22,500 nucleotides of DNA from the NCBI GenBank assembly GCA_019918135.1, contig WBZZ01006492.1, positions 1-22,500 of the forward strand, given 5' to 3'. Positions 10,600-18,239 of the stretch are shown piece after piece. Made by a program: the position numbers and the translations under genes. Positions within the stretch are counted from its first letter, which is position 1. Each line of letters begins with the position of its first letter. The DNA comes from Paulinella micropora (lineage: Eukaryota > Cercozoa > Imbricatea > Euglyphida > Paulinellidae). The notes under the pieces were generated by a model, which searched no databases, was not told the origin of the DNA, and saw only the letters and a list, made by a program, of their open reading frames with translations.

Positions 10600-11730
10600 G
10601 CACAGATTTTTTTTTGGGGGGGGGTTTGCTGCACCCTGTCCGAATAAGTCATGGTTTGTGGGAACGAGGAGGAATTGGGACCTCGCATTAGCATGGGAGC
10701 TAGCCCCAGGCTTGGTGTTGATTCTGATGTAATATTTGTGGTATGTGTGCAAATAGTTTTCTTAGGGCAGTGGCTCAAACGTCACCCCCCCCCCCACCCC
10801 CCGCATTCGGGGGTGGTTGATGTTTGAGCCACTGCCCTAAGAAAACTATTTGCACACATAACACAAACATTAGATCAGAATCAACATCAAGCCTGGGGCT
10901 AGCTCCCATGCTAATAGGAGCTCCCAATTCCTCCTTGTTCCTACAAACCATGACTTATTCCGACAGGGTGCGCGAATGCGGGGGGGGGGGGTGGTTGATG
11001 GTTTGTAGGAACGAGGAGGAATTGGAGCTCCTATTAGCATGGGAGCTAGCCCCAGGCTTGGTGTTGATTCTGATGTAATGTTTGTGGTATGTGTGCAAAT
11101 ATTTTTCTTAGGGCAGTGGCTCAAACGTCACCCCGCCCCCCCCCCCCCACACCCCCCGCATTCGGGGTGGTTGATGTTTGAGCCGCTGCCCTAAGAAAAC
11201 TATTTGCACACATACCACAAACATTACATCAGAATCAACATCAAGCCTGAGGCTAGCTCCCATGCTAATAGGAGCTCCCAATTCCTCCTCGTTCCTACAA
11301 ACCATGACTTATTCTGACAGGACTGTGACAGGGTGCGCGAATGCGGGGGGGGGGGGGGGGTGGTTGATGTTTGAGCCACTGCCCTAAGAAAACTATTTGC
11401 ACACATACCACAAACATTACATCAGAATCAACACCAAGCCTGAGGCTAGCTCCCATGCTAATAGGAGGTCCCAATGGCTCCTCGTTCCTACAAACCATGA
11501 CTTATTCGGACAGGGTGCGCGAATGCGGGGGGTGGGGTGGTTGATGTTTGACCCACTGCCCTAAGAAAAACTATTTGCACACATTCCACAAACATTACAT
11601 CGGAATCAACATCAAGGCTGGGGCTAGCTCCCATGCTAATAGGAGGTCCCAATTCCTCCTCGTTCCCACAAACCATGACTTATTCGGACAGGGTGCGCGA
11701 ATGCGGGGGGGGGGGGGGGGAGGGGGGGTT
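10600..11730. repeat. Array of a ~170-bp repeat in alternating orientations with poly-G/poly-C linkers
   Basis: Six copies of one unit: minus at 10631-10786, plus at 10811-10980, minus at 11000-11132 (lacking one end), plus at 11166-11344, 11361-11526 and 11537-11704. Each plus unit begins TGGTTGATGTTTGAGCC, contains GGGGCTAGCTCCCATGCTAA and ends GGTGCGCGAATGCGGG. Junctions are runs of 8-20 G (or C in inverted copies). Plus copies differ by a few substitutions; the one at 11166 has a short internal duplication near its end. Many apparent ORFs here are repeat artefacts. No transposase or coding signal is seen, so it may be a MITE-like or satellite-like array. Confidence 0.92.
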
Positions 11731-11867
11731 GACAGCCTTGAAGGCTCGGGCATGACAACTTTGACATTATCGGCACGTTGAATATCGGTTTTCAACATTG
11801 TGATATTATACGAAAAATAAAAAATAAATAATTAATTATTTTAGAAATATTTTATATATATTATATA

Positions 11868-12218
11868 ATGGAAGAAAAAAAGAAAACAGGACGCGATCGG
11901 CCACTAGGCTCAGCCACAGCACCAACAACAATGCCGGAGGGTCAAACAATCAAACACGAGACATACACGGAGTATGTGTATTATGTCCCGCGGGTTAATA
12001 AAGACGGAGTAACTCGGTATCATCATACAAGAAAAATCATTTATAACATACCACGGGCGGATATTGATAAGAAAATGAAGAAGAAGGATAAAGAAACCAT
12101 CAAACATATTACAAAAAAGGAAATCATACCCGCATTGGTTAATAATTACACTCTTGACGAGTTCAACAAGATAAAGCCACTATTGGAAAATAAAACCATT
12201 TTGCAGTTTGTTAATTAG
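11868..12218 (+). CDS. Small Lys-rich protein, unknown
   Basis: An intact 116-codon ORF, first gene of the right virus-like block. The ATG follows TATATATTATATA directly. The N-terminus is basic and probably disordered (EEKKKTGRDR). The middle has a YTEYVYYVPRVNKDGVTRYH stretch, then a KKMKKKDKETIKHITKK segment and a helical end. The strand-rich middle with alternating Tyr could be a small folded domain. No family recognised. It converges on the minus-strand gene at 12279. Confidence 0.6.
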   Translation: MEEKKKTGRDRPLGSATAPTTMPEGQTIKHETYTEYVYYVPRVNKDGVTRYHHTRKIIYNIPRADIDKKMKKKDKETIKHITKKEIIPALVNNYTLDEFNKIKPLLENKTILQFVN

Positions 12219-12278
12219 TCAAAAATATTTTTGTTTTTTTGATACACCCGTTTTTTGTTTCGCCGGTTCGCCGGTTCA

Positions 12279-12596
12279 TTAGCGGTTAGTCAAAGCGTAA
12301 TATAAGCTGTTGCGGGTCTCGCTGTAATATTCAGGGTCATCCTTCTTTTTAATGGTCATTAATACCTCGCACATATTTTTAAAATGTGGCAATTGTGGCA
12401 TTCTCATTTCAATAAACTGCATAACCATTAATTTGTCTTTAATCCACATACCATTGTCGCAGTGTATATTCGGCATCAGTTTAATATCGCATTCAACTGC
12501 TTTGAAGTTCGTCCGCGCCCCATTTCTTACGGGTTTCGGTAAATTCACAGATTAATTTAACCACGGCCTCGGGCAGTTTGATCAGACATACGCCAT
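12279..12596 (-). pseudogene. Leader-cassette gene copy A, frame-broken
   Basis: The ATG at 12596 opens MAYV but reaches TGA at once. Compared with copies B and C, about 13 nt of the first 12 codons are missing in two small deletions. The next codons in a shifted frame read LPEAVVKLICEF and end TRKKW at 12520-12522, as in the other copies. A further frame change leads into an 89-codon open stretch (NIHCDNGMWIKDKLMVMQ..., KKKDDPEYYSETRN), which is the unique C-terminal part. Function unknown. The gene seems to be a decayed member of a family with shared N-terminus and promoter. Confidence 0.6.
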
Positions 12597-12690
12597 CTTT
12601 ATATATGGGTTTCTCATTTTTTTAATATATAATTCACATAACCTTAACGGGCTATGACAAAAGGAAAAAATGTATTTGTTGTTGCTGTTG
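12520..12690 (-). repeat. Leader cassette, copy A
   Basis: Carries, in minus-strand order, the GACAAAAGGAAAAAATG-type end (with nearby TTGTTGTTGCTG on the plus strand), the intergenic stretch TTAAGGTTATGTGAATTATA, CATATATAAAG next to the ATG, and codons for the 30-residue leader ending in Trp. It matches copies B (14350-14545) and C (16935-17131) almost base for base in the non-coding part. Confidence 0.9.
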
Positions 12691-12715
12691 TGGTTGTGGG
12701 TTGCTGTTTTGTGGG

Positions 12716-13181
12716 TTATTCAAATTCAACATTCTTTGTTTTGTATTTAATTGATAATAATATGGCATTCTCCAACATATTCAATATAGCGCTCAAATCG
12801 CCGTATTCGTTCGCTGTTTTCCTTTGTTGCTGTTGTTTGCCTATTTTAAATGTTTTATCATCTGGCCGATATGATAACAAATGAATATTACTGAAAGCCT
12901 TCCATTCGTCGTCATCACCCCAACATGAATTATAATATTCTTCGTCTTTCGTCGTATAACTTACATTATAGTATTTTTTATTGAATTCTGACACTCTGAT
13001 TCTATGCCATACTATTTTATGTATTGGTGGTTTTTGTTGTTTATATATGATACATTTAACTAACTCATAACATAACACTTTTAACCCATATTCGCAGTTT
13101 ATAATTTTTTTTTAGTTTTTCGTCGTTAAAATATTGCGGGCTTGATAGTAGTTCATCAGTCCCTGTCATTAACTTATACAT
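12716..13181 (-). pseudogene. Hypothetical protein with frameshift in an A9 run
   Basis: The ATG at 13181 opens about 30 codons (MYKLMTGTDELLSSPQYFND...). The frame then closes after a run of nine A (13107-13115). In the next frame coding continues as CEYGLKVLCYELVKCI and on to a stop at 12716, giving about 155 residues in all. The product is rich in Tyr and Asp and contains IVWHRIRVSEF and EEYYNSCWGDDDEW. It looks like a folded domain with charged surfaces, but I do not recognise it. A homopolymer indel, real or technical, is the simplest explanation for the break. Confidence 0.5.
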
Positions 13182-13359
13182 TTTTTAAATGTCGTCTTCC
13201 TTCATATGTTTAACTTTTGGTATCCCTTATATATAGCCTGTCTCATAATTATCCTTAACATATAAATCCCATATCTTTAACCGCCTTGACATATAAAAAA
13301 GAAAATATACAAATCAGTATAATATATGTCATCGTGTTTTATTGTCAGCACTCAAACAT
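13182..13359. other. Short AT-rich spacer between minus-strand genes
   Basis: No convincing gene. On the minus strand CTATATATAAGGG (near 13,226-13,238) is a TATA-like element about 45-55 bp upstream of the ATG at 13181. Confidence 0.35.
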
Positions 13360-13451
13360 TCATATTGTTGTTGATAATGTCGGCTTCTGTAGTCTCAGAT
13401 GTCTCATATCGTATCTAATAAGGACAAACCCGCCCAACATTTCGCCCTCTA

Positions 13452-14073
13452 TTACAAATGAATTATTAGACAACATCGACCCGCACATGCTTCTGCTTCC
13501 AATTCATTCATAATAATATTAACTTCATTCAGAGCCCATGTTATCATTTCATTATCGCGGGCAATATAATATATGTCAATATCGTCGTCTAATACCTCAC
13601 AAAATAAACACAAGTCCAACCCTGTGAGATACATATATATTTGAAGCTTTGTATGTTCCCATAATTTCACACTATGGGCTTTATTACCTCTGATTTTAAT
13701 CTCCAACAATGTTTTACATTCACCAAAATCAACAATTCCATCAATTTTACCATATATACAATATTTGGTGTTCATCGGCTTTCTGTAATGCTTTTGACTG
13801 CTTGATATGGTATAAATTTTTTTCAAATACTCCAACACAACCATCTCGTTATTAATTCCATTTTTGATTTCGTCCCCATAATCCACCAATTTAATATAGC
13901 CATCAAAATCAATTTTATGAGCTAATGGTTCATTCAGCGGTTTCTGCTTTTTCCTTTTTTTTTTAATGCTTTATAAATGGAAATTCTCGCTTAACAAACT
14001 TCTTCATATAATCTTGTTCATGCGGATTTAATAACAGGATTTTTGAGACTTCCGCAACAAATACAACATTCAT
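13452..14073 (-). pseudogene. PD-(D/E)XK nuclease (YqaJ / viral exonuclease type), frame-broken
   Basis: The core shows GKIDGIVD, then LLEIKIR, then KLQIYMYLTGLDLCLFCE, near 13,750-13,590. This is the D...ExK plus Q-x-Y-x-Y layout of PD-(D/E)XK exonucleases found in phages, virophages and Polinton-like viruses, used in recombination and genome processing. The upstream part from ATG 14073 (MNVVFVAEVSKILLLNP...) fits the N-terminal helix of these enzymes but lies in another frame; the change is near an A10 run at about 13,955. An ATA/TATAA-type motif lies just before the ATG. The gene begins 10 nt after the stop of the preceding minus-strand gene. A further 42-codon minus ORF (13360-13488, different frame) may be its displaced C-terminus. 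Confidence 0.78.
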
Positions 14074-14083
14074 AAGTTATATA

Positions 14084-14439
14084 TTATGTATTCATTAAAA
14101 CATCGGCAAATTCGTCAATATCTGCTATAGGCTCACATATTTCAGGGTGTGCAATTTGTATGCGGTCATACTTCAATTTTACATATTTATTTATCAATTC
14201 ATATTTGCTCTTATTAATGTGTTCACATCATAAGAAGAATAATAATAATTGCTTTCATGTGTCAGGAGTTTAACGGGTGTTTTTGTGGAATAAAGAAGCC
14301 TATCCAATTTCACAATTTGCCCGTTTAAAATTTGTTTCTTCTTCTTCGTCCATTGCTCGCGGGTTCCTGTAAATTCACAGATTAATTTAACCACGGCCTC
14401 GGGCAGGTTGCTTTCTCGCATCAGATATTTGTAAGCCAT
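14084..14439 (-). pseudogene. Leader-cassette gene copy B
   Basis: The best preserved of the three. From ATG 14439 it reads MAYKYLMRESNLPEAVV..., with the shared leader ending TREQW (residue 30), followed by a unique Lys-rich region (WTKKKKQILNGQIVKLD). The frame closes at 14194. One base later the coding signal goes on as KSKYELINKYVKLKYDR... to a stop at 14084, so the full product would be about 115 residues with an acidic end (EPIADIDEFADV). CATATATATAAAG sits immediately before the ATG. The leader contains an LPEAVVKLICEF amphipathic helix that could bind a partner. Function unknown. Confidence 0.6.
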
Positions 14440-14545
14440 CTTTATATATATGGGTTTCTCATTTCTTTAATATATAATTCACATAACCTTAACGGGCTAT
14501 GACAAAGGAAAAAAATAAATATTTGTTGTTTGTTGCTGTTGGTTA
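14350..14545 (-). repeat. Leader cassette, copy B
   Basis: Same order of elements as copy A. The 60-bp intergenic core (from GGGCTATGAC to the ATG region on the complementary reading) is nearly identical to copies A and C. Same orientation as copy A at 12.6 kb, opposite to copy C at 17.0 kb. Confidence 0.92.
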
Positions 14546-14946
14546 GCCACAAATTAAATTATTTCTTCTTTTTATGACGTCCATTTTTTTGCTTATATCA
14601 ATTACATTGTCCATTAGCCATGGGTAACCCCTTTTATGGTAACCTTCGGCCACATCAATAATATTTCTTACTTCTTTATAATCATCTATATTTTCAAGTT
14701 CTTTGAGTTGGTTTAAAGTGATATATAAGCCGTTGATAAGGTTCTTATTGTTCAACAACTTCAACTCATGAAACGGGTGAATCGCTGGAAAATCCATCTG
14801 CTTCAAAATCGGGGCTATCAATAATAATGTTGTTGATTTTTGCTTGGATATACAAATATAATGTATCCAAATATATCAATAATTTTGTGATGTCTTCGTC
14901 TTCAATCGTTTTAATTATTTGATTCAATTTCTGTCTCAGATGACAT
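14543..14946 (-). pseudogene. Hypothetical helical protein, two frame changes
   Basis: The ATG at 14946 opens MSSETEIESNN and stops at once. A neighbouring frame continues QIIKTIEDEDITKLLIYLDT and then a third carries FHELKLLNNKNLINGLYITL, ending at 14543. Together this would be about 130 residues, mostly helical, with a Lys-rich C-terminus (KKMDVIKRR). Upstream lies a 14-bp tandem repeat with TCTATATA. No family recognised. The preserved amino-acid character on both sides of each break suggests young indels. Confidence 0.5.
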
Positions 14947-14976
14947 AGACCGCCCTATATAGACGGCCTTATATAG
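14944..14976 (-). promoter_or_regulatory. Tandem 14-bp TATA-containing repeat before the ATG at 14946
   Basis: On the minus strand TCTATATAAGGCCG is followed directly by TCTATATAGGGCGG and then TCTATGTCAT, which contains the start codon. The repeat places two TATA-like cores 14 and 28 bp before the start region. Likely promoter, by position only. Confidence 0.45.
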
Positions 14977-15025
14977 AATGTCATATATATTTTTTATAAA
15001 TCTTTTATTTGTTTTTTAACTTTGC

Positions 15026-15451
15026 TTAATTGTCATTAATTGCTTTAATTTCTTCTTTGTTGCTTCTGTAATTTTGAAGGTTCATAATTTGACATTGTAA
15101 ATAAGCTACAAATTCACATATTTGGTCTGTATTTATAATATGTTTTTCATGTCGTTTATCCACCTGTTTTTTAAATTTCTACTGAGCTGTTTTGAGTTCG
15201 TTAAATTCATCACTCTTTAATAATAATTCATTTAAATTGAATTCTGTGGTATCGTGTCTTACAAGCGGTTTTGCTTCAAAGCCGTTGCCAGTTTGCTGTG
15301 CTTGTTGTTGTTTTAGTTTTCTTTTTTGATACTCTCGCCTGTTTGCTTCTTTGCGGTTTGGGTGATTGTTCATATAATCCCGACGTCTGAGACATGCTTT
15401 ATAATGTAAATGTGGCTTTCTTATTTTACACCTGCTACAAAATCCGCTCAT
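15026..15451 (-). pseudogene. Small zinc-binding protein with an in-frame TAG
   Basis: From ATG 15451: a Cys cluster (FCSRCKIRKPHLHYKACLRR) likely to bind zinc, then a basic and Gln-rich helix (RREYQKRKLKQQQAQQ) and an acidic end. A TAG at 15179-15181 ends the ORF after 90 codons, but the same frame stays open and coding-like for about 50 more codons (KKQVDKRHEKHI, ICEFVAYLQCQIMNL) to TAA at 15026. Either a Gln codon mutated (CAG to TAG) or the TAG is read through. ATTATATATA directly precedes the ATG. Confidence 0.6.
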
Positions 15452-15496
15452 TATATATAATTATCTTTCATAAACTTTTTTATTATCTTTTAGTAT

Positions 15497-15556
15497 ATGA
15501 TTGAGTTGCTGATTATGTGTGCCGTTATTGCTTTTGTCATAAACCTTATGGAATAA
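15497..15556 (+). CDS. Possible 19-residue hydrophobic peptide
   Basis: ATG 15497 to TAA 15556 encodes MIELLIMCAVIAFVINLME, one membrane-spanning-like stretch in the gap between two minus-strand zinc-protein genes. TAGTAT precedes the ATG, like the start motif of neighbouring genes. Very short, so it could be chance. Confidence 0.25.
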   Translation: MIELLIMCAVIAFVINLME

Positions 15557-15638
15557 AAAAAATAATTGCTTTCATTGATTGAACAACTGCAATATATTTA
15601 TTCTGTTGTTTCATGCTTTAATTTCTGCCTGTAAGATT

Positions 15639-15965
15639 TCATATATACTCGGCTATAATTGCGATTGTATTCTTTTGGTTTTCATAGTGGTTTGTTTTGT
15701 CCCGCCATGATTTCACATATAAACGACACGACACACACATTTTTGTCTCTTTGTTATCTTTTTTAAATTCATCTTTTGGTATCATCTTCCTGCATTGAAT
15801 ACATGTTTTCATTCCTTCTGGTGCTTGCTCTGATAGCCTTCTATCAATAAAATTACGTTTTGATTTCCTACAATCGGCGCACGATTTGACCCGTCGGCCA
15901 TTATGTCCAATAAACTGGTCGGCTGGTTTGCTGTGCTTAGCATACACACACTTTATCAATTCCAT
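15639..15965 (-). CDS. Two-repeat zinc-binding protein
   Basis: An intact 108-codon ORF. Two similar modules: first KCVYAKHSKPADQF...KSCADCRKSKR, then KTCIQCRKMIPKDEF...KMCVSCR, each a Cys pair, about 20 residues, and a CxxCR. The first pair is changed (CxxxxH). This module occurs in small proteins of algal giant viruses and Polinton-like viruses, where it probably binds nucleic acid. Basic and without membrane segment. Confidence 0.65.
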   Translation of the reverse strand: MELIKCVYAKHSKPADQFIGHNGRRVKSCADCRKSKRNFIDRRLSEQAPEGMKTCIQCRKMIPKDEFKKDNKETKMCVSCRLYVKSWRDKTNHYENQKNTIAIIAEYI

Positions 15966-16030
15966 TGCTTTTTGTATAAAGTTTCCTTAACATATTTAAA
16001 GATATGTGATATTATATTTTATATAGTATA

Positions 16031-16733
16031 ATGTGCGATTGTAGGAGCAAAACATGCTGTATTTACAATGACCCCGCTTTGTATGATAAAATACATTTGC
16101 GGATGTATAACAAATACGTAATTAACGAAGACGACAATGACCTATGTCGTGACGATATCAATGGCTGTGAGGTAGTAGCAAGACGGCTACCTGCGATGGA
16201 TACGATACGACAAGGAACAAAATGCGGGCTATTATTAAGAATGATGTTGTTAGAGATATCATTAAAAATGACCCACAAAAACAACATTGAAAGCAAAAAA
16301 AGCAGTATATAACCTCGATAAGAAGGTGGCACGAATTATCAACAAAATACAAGACCTACACCGATTAATTGCCAATGTTAAGAGAGAGAATGATATATTA
16401 AACGAGGCTTTGATGAAAGCAAGAGACAAAGAAGCACATTATAAGCAAACAAACAAACAACTCAAACGGGACAACAAACTGCTAATTTGCATATTAGCAC
16501 AAACCGATATTGAAGGCGATGATATTGAATCCGCCAAGGCTATTGAACCCGCCAAGGCTATTGAACCCGTCAAGGCCGTTGAACCCGCTAAGGATATTGA
16601 AAGCAATACGGGCGAGAGCATCGACGATAGTGCGAGCGACACGACAGAGATATTGCATGATTATGTTTTATTGAAGTATTATGAACCGCCAGAACATGCC
16701 ATTAACTGTTTTATTAAAAGACAGCATTTCTAA
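16031..16733 (+). pseudogene. Coiled-coil protein with hexapeptide repeat, two frame changes
   Basis: ATG 16031, preceded by TATATAGTATA, opens a Cys-rich and acidic start (MCDCRSKTCCIYNDP...). Between about 16,215 and 16,275 the best coding signal moves through another frame (RAIIKNDVVRDIIKNDP) and then into the 148-codon frame, a long Lys/Asn/Glu-rich coiled coil (KVARIINKIQDLHRLIANV...) followed by four 18-bp repeats encoding ExAKAI-like hexamers and an acidic tail. The downstream ORF at 16681 overlaps its end. Possibly a structural or scaffold protein; that is a guess. Confidence 0.5.
16527..16598 (+). repeat. Four 18-bp tandem repeats
   Basis: GAATCCGCCAAGGCTATT and three variants in register, encoding E(S/P)(A/V)K(A/D)(I/V) hexamers in the coiled-coil protein. 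The differences between copies are mostly conservative, which suggests they were kept under coding selection. Confidence 0.85.
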
Positions 16734-16992
16734 CATAAAAAATCTTAGAGGAATTTACAGAGAACAAGAATTATTTTATAGAGAAGTATTTTTCTATATG
16801 CTGGCCCGTTACTCGCCCTCTGAAGCCGAGAATGTAAGATACGGCGACGACATAAGAAGATTAATTGATTTATCATACAAAACAGTTGAAGAAAACAAGC
16901 AACATCAAACAGCCCACAAAAAAACCTATAAAAAACCAGAAAACAACAACAGCAACAATTTCATTTTTTCCCCTTTTGTCATAGCCCGTTAA
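16681..16992 (+). CDS. Hypothetical protein, may be the C-terminus of the preceding gene
   Basis: A 103-codon ORF starting at ATG 16681 and overlapping the end of the coiled-coil gene by 53 nt in another frame. Coding character begins near DSISNIKNLRGIYREQE, so it may be the real continuation of the upstream gene after an indel near 16,715. It contains a Tyr/Phe-rich helix (LFYREVFFYMLARYSP) and an Asn-rich end. The last codons (FSPFVIAR, stop at 16990) lie inside leader cassette copy C. Confidence 0.5.
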   Translation: MNRQNMPLTVLLKDSISNIKNLRGIYREQELFYREVFFYMLARYSPSEAENVRYGDDIRRLIDLSYKTVEENKQHQTAHKKTYKKPENNNSNNFIFSPFVIAR

Positions 16993-17131
16993 GGTTATGT
17001 GAATTATATATTAAAGAAATGAGAAACCCATATATATAAAGATGGCTTACGTCTATCTGATGCGAGAAAGCAAACTTCCTGAGGCCGTGGTTGAACTCAT
17101 ATGCGAATATGTTGGAACCCGTGCAAAATGG
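16935..17131 (+). repeat. Leader cassette, copy C
   Basis: Starts with AACAGCAACAATTTCATT, holds the 3' end of the preceding plus-strand ORF, the conserved intergenic stretch and CATATATATAAAG-ATG, and ends with the 30th leader codon (Trp, 17129-17131). Opposite orientation to copies A and B. Similarity stops at the Trp codon. Confidence 0.92.
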
Positions 17132-17158
17132 ATACCAATTATTTTCATTAATAAATGA
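17042..17158 (+). CDS. Leader-cassette gene copy C, truncated to its leader
   Basis: The frame reads MAYVYLMRESKLPEAVVELI and on to TRAKW, then only eight more codons (IPIIFINK) before TGA. Those eight are antisense to the end of the TVpol fragment. The leader is intact but has no own C-terminal part. Likely a recombination remnant rather than a functional gene. Confidence 0.5.
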   Translation: MAYVYLMRESKLPEAVVELICEYVGTRAKWIPIIFINK

Positions 17159-18194
17159 CACACACAAGGCTTTAATGTTATTCACGTCATCTTCGTTCTC
17201 TGCATACTCGCCCGCCCGCCTCAGGTGTTCGTATGTTATAGAAATATTAACGGGTTTCATATCTTGAAAAAGTGCGTCATCAAAGCCTTCGGCCATCGGC
17301 TTAAAGATTAATTTGATATTAATTCCTAAAGCATCGGCCACTGCTTTCTCACGGCCGCTCAGATTAATGTTAATATTATGTGGTATTATAAGACCATCAA
17401 AGCACAATACGCAATCTTTCGGCCGGCCAATTGTATCATAGATAATCATTAATATTTTATTCTCATAGTCGCACATCAAAGTATTAACAAGGCTTGCTTT
17501 GTGATTGTAGTTTTTACCCGCCTTAATCCTCATGGACTTTCTGCTTTCATACAGCCCCACGTATTCAGGCATTTCCGCGAGAGTTGTATGTACAACATCA
17601 ATCTCGTCCTTGAAACTCGTTATACACATTCAGCACAGGACTATTAACAACCTTATTGAAATCATTAGGCCCGCCGTTAGTAAGACTAAGAAAGCATTTT
17701 TTAATAGTCTCTTTATCCAGCCCGGACCGCTTAATGATATCATCGCGTTGGTTAATATAAGCATTCAAAACGGGGGTTGCTATGTTGTATTTCGCACAGA
17801 TAAATGATAACATAACAGGGTGTGCATTAACCATATCAACATCAACATATAACTCTCTCGCTATAGTGTGCTGTATCTCTCGTGCAAGTCCTTGAAGGCT
17901 CAACCCTTTATCCGCAAAATATCGGCCAAGGCAGTTTCTTTTGTTATGTGATACGTTAGCCGTCCGTGTCGTCGGGTTGTAAATTCCCGCATAACTTCGT
18001 GCTTGTTCAAACGGGTCATATGTTTCATCTTCAAAGCACTCAGGTCTAATTAAGGGCTTGAATATATCGGCATTCTTAACAATATGAAGAAGCTTAGAAA
18101 AATCACATTTTTCAATAAGTTCAATTGTTTTGTTGTCTAAAGCCTTTGTAAATTTTCTGTCATATTCCGCATGTCTCTTGCTATAACTAAACAT
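17125..18194 (-). pseudogene. TVpol-type replication protein (DNA polymerase A superfamily), frameshifted and 3'-truncated
   Basis: From ATG 18194: a helical start, then RNCLGRYFADKGLSLQGLAREI and YVDVDMVNAHPVMLS (about 17,815-17,850), matching the Asp-containing motif A region of the transposon-virus polymerase found in virophages, Polinton-like viruses and related elements. LSLTNGGPNDF follows. At about 17,608 one base breaks the frame. The next frame continues KDEIDVVHTTLAEMPEYV and later VLCFDGLIIP (about 17,380-17,410), a motif C-like DG. The sequence stops at INENNWYPFC, abutting leader cassette C. The helicase part usually fused behind this polymerase is absent. The same frame is open upstream of 18194 to about 18,287 without an ATG, so the start is uncertain. 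Confidence 0.7.
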
Positions 18195-18239
18195 TCGACA
18201 ATCTTGGGGGTATCCCTTTTTCCCAAATTTTCCATGAAG

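Noticed and set aside
10584..11798. Many ORFs of 60-85 codons with the same MSHCPKKTICTHTTN-like start
   Set aside because: They are translations of the inverted repeat copies in both directions and run through homopolymer linkers; there is no coding signal independent of the repeat.
14944..17131. CRISPR-like array from the repeated AT-rich motifs
   Set aside because: Repeats are only three long copies at irregular distances plus short TATA motifs; there is no regular repeat-spacer spacing and the context is eukaryotic.
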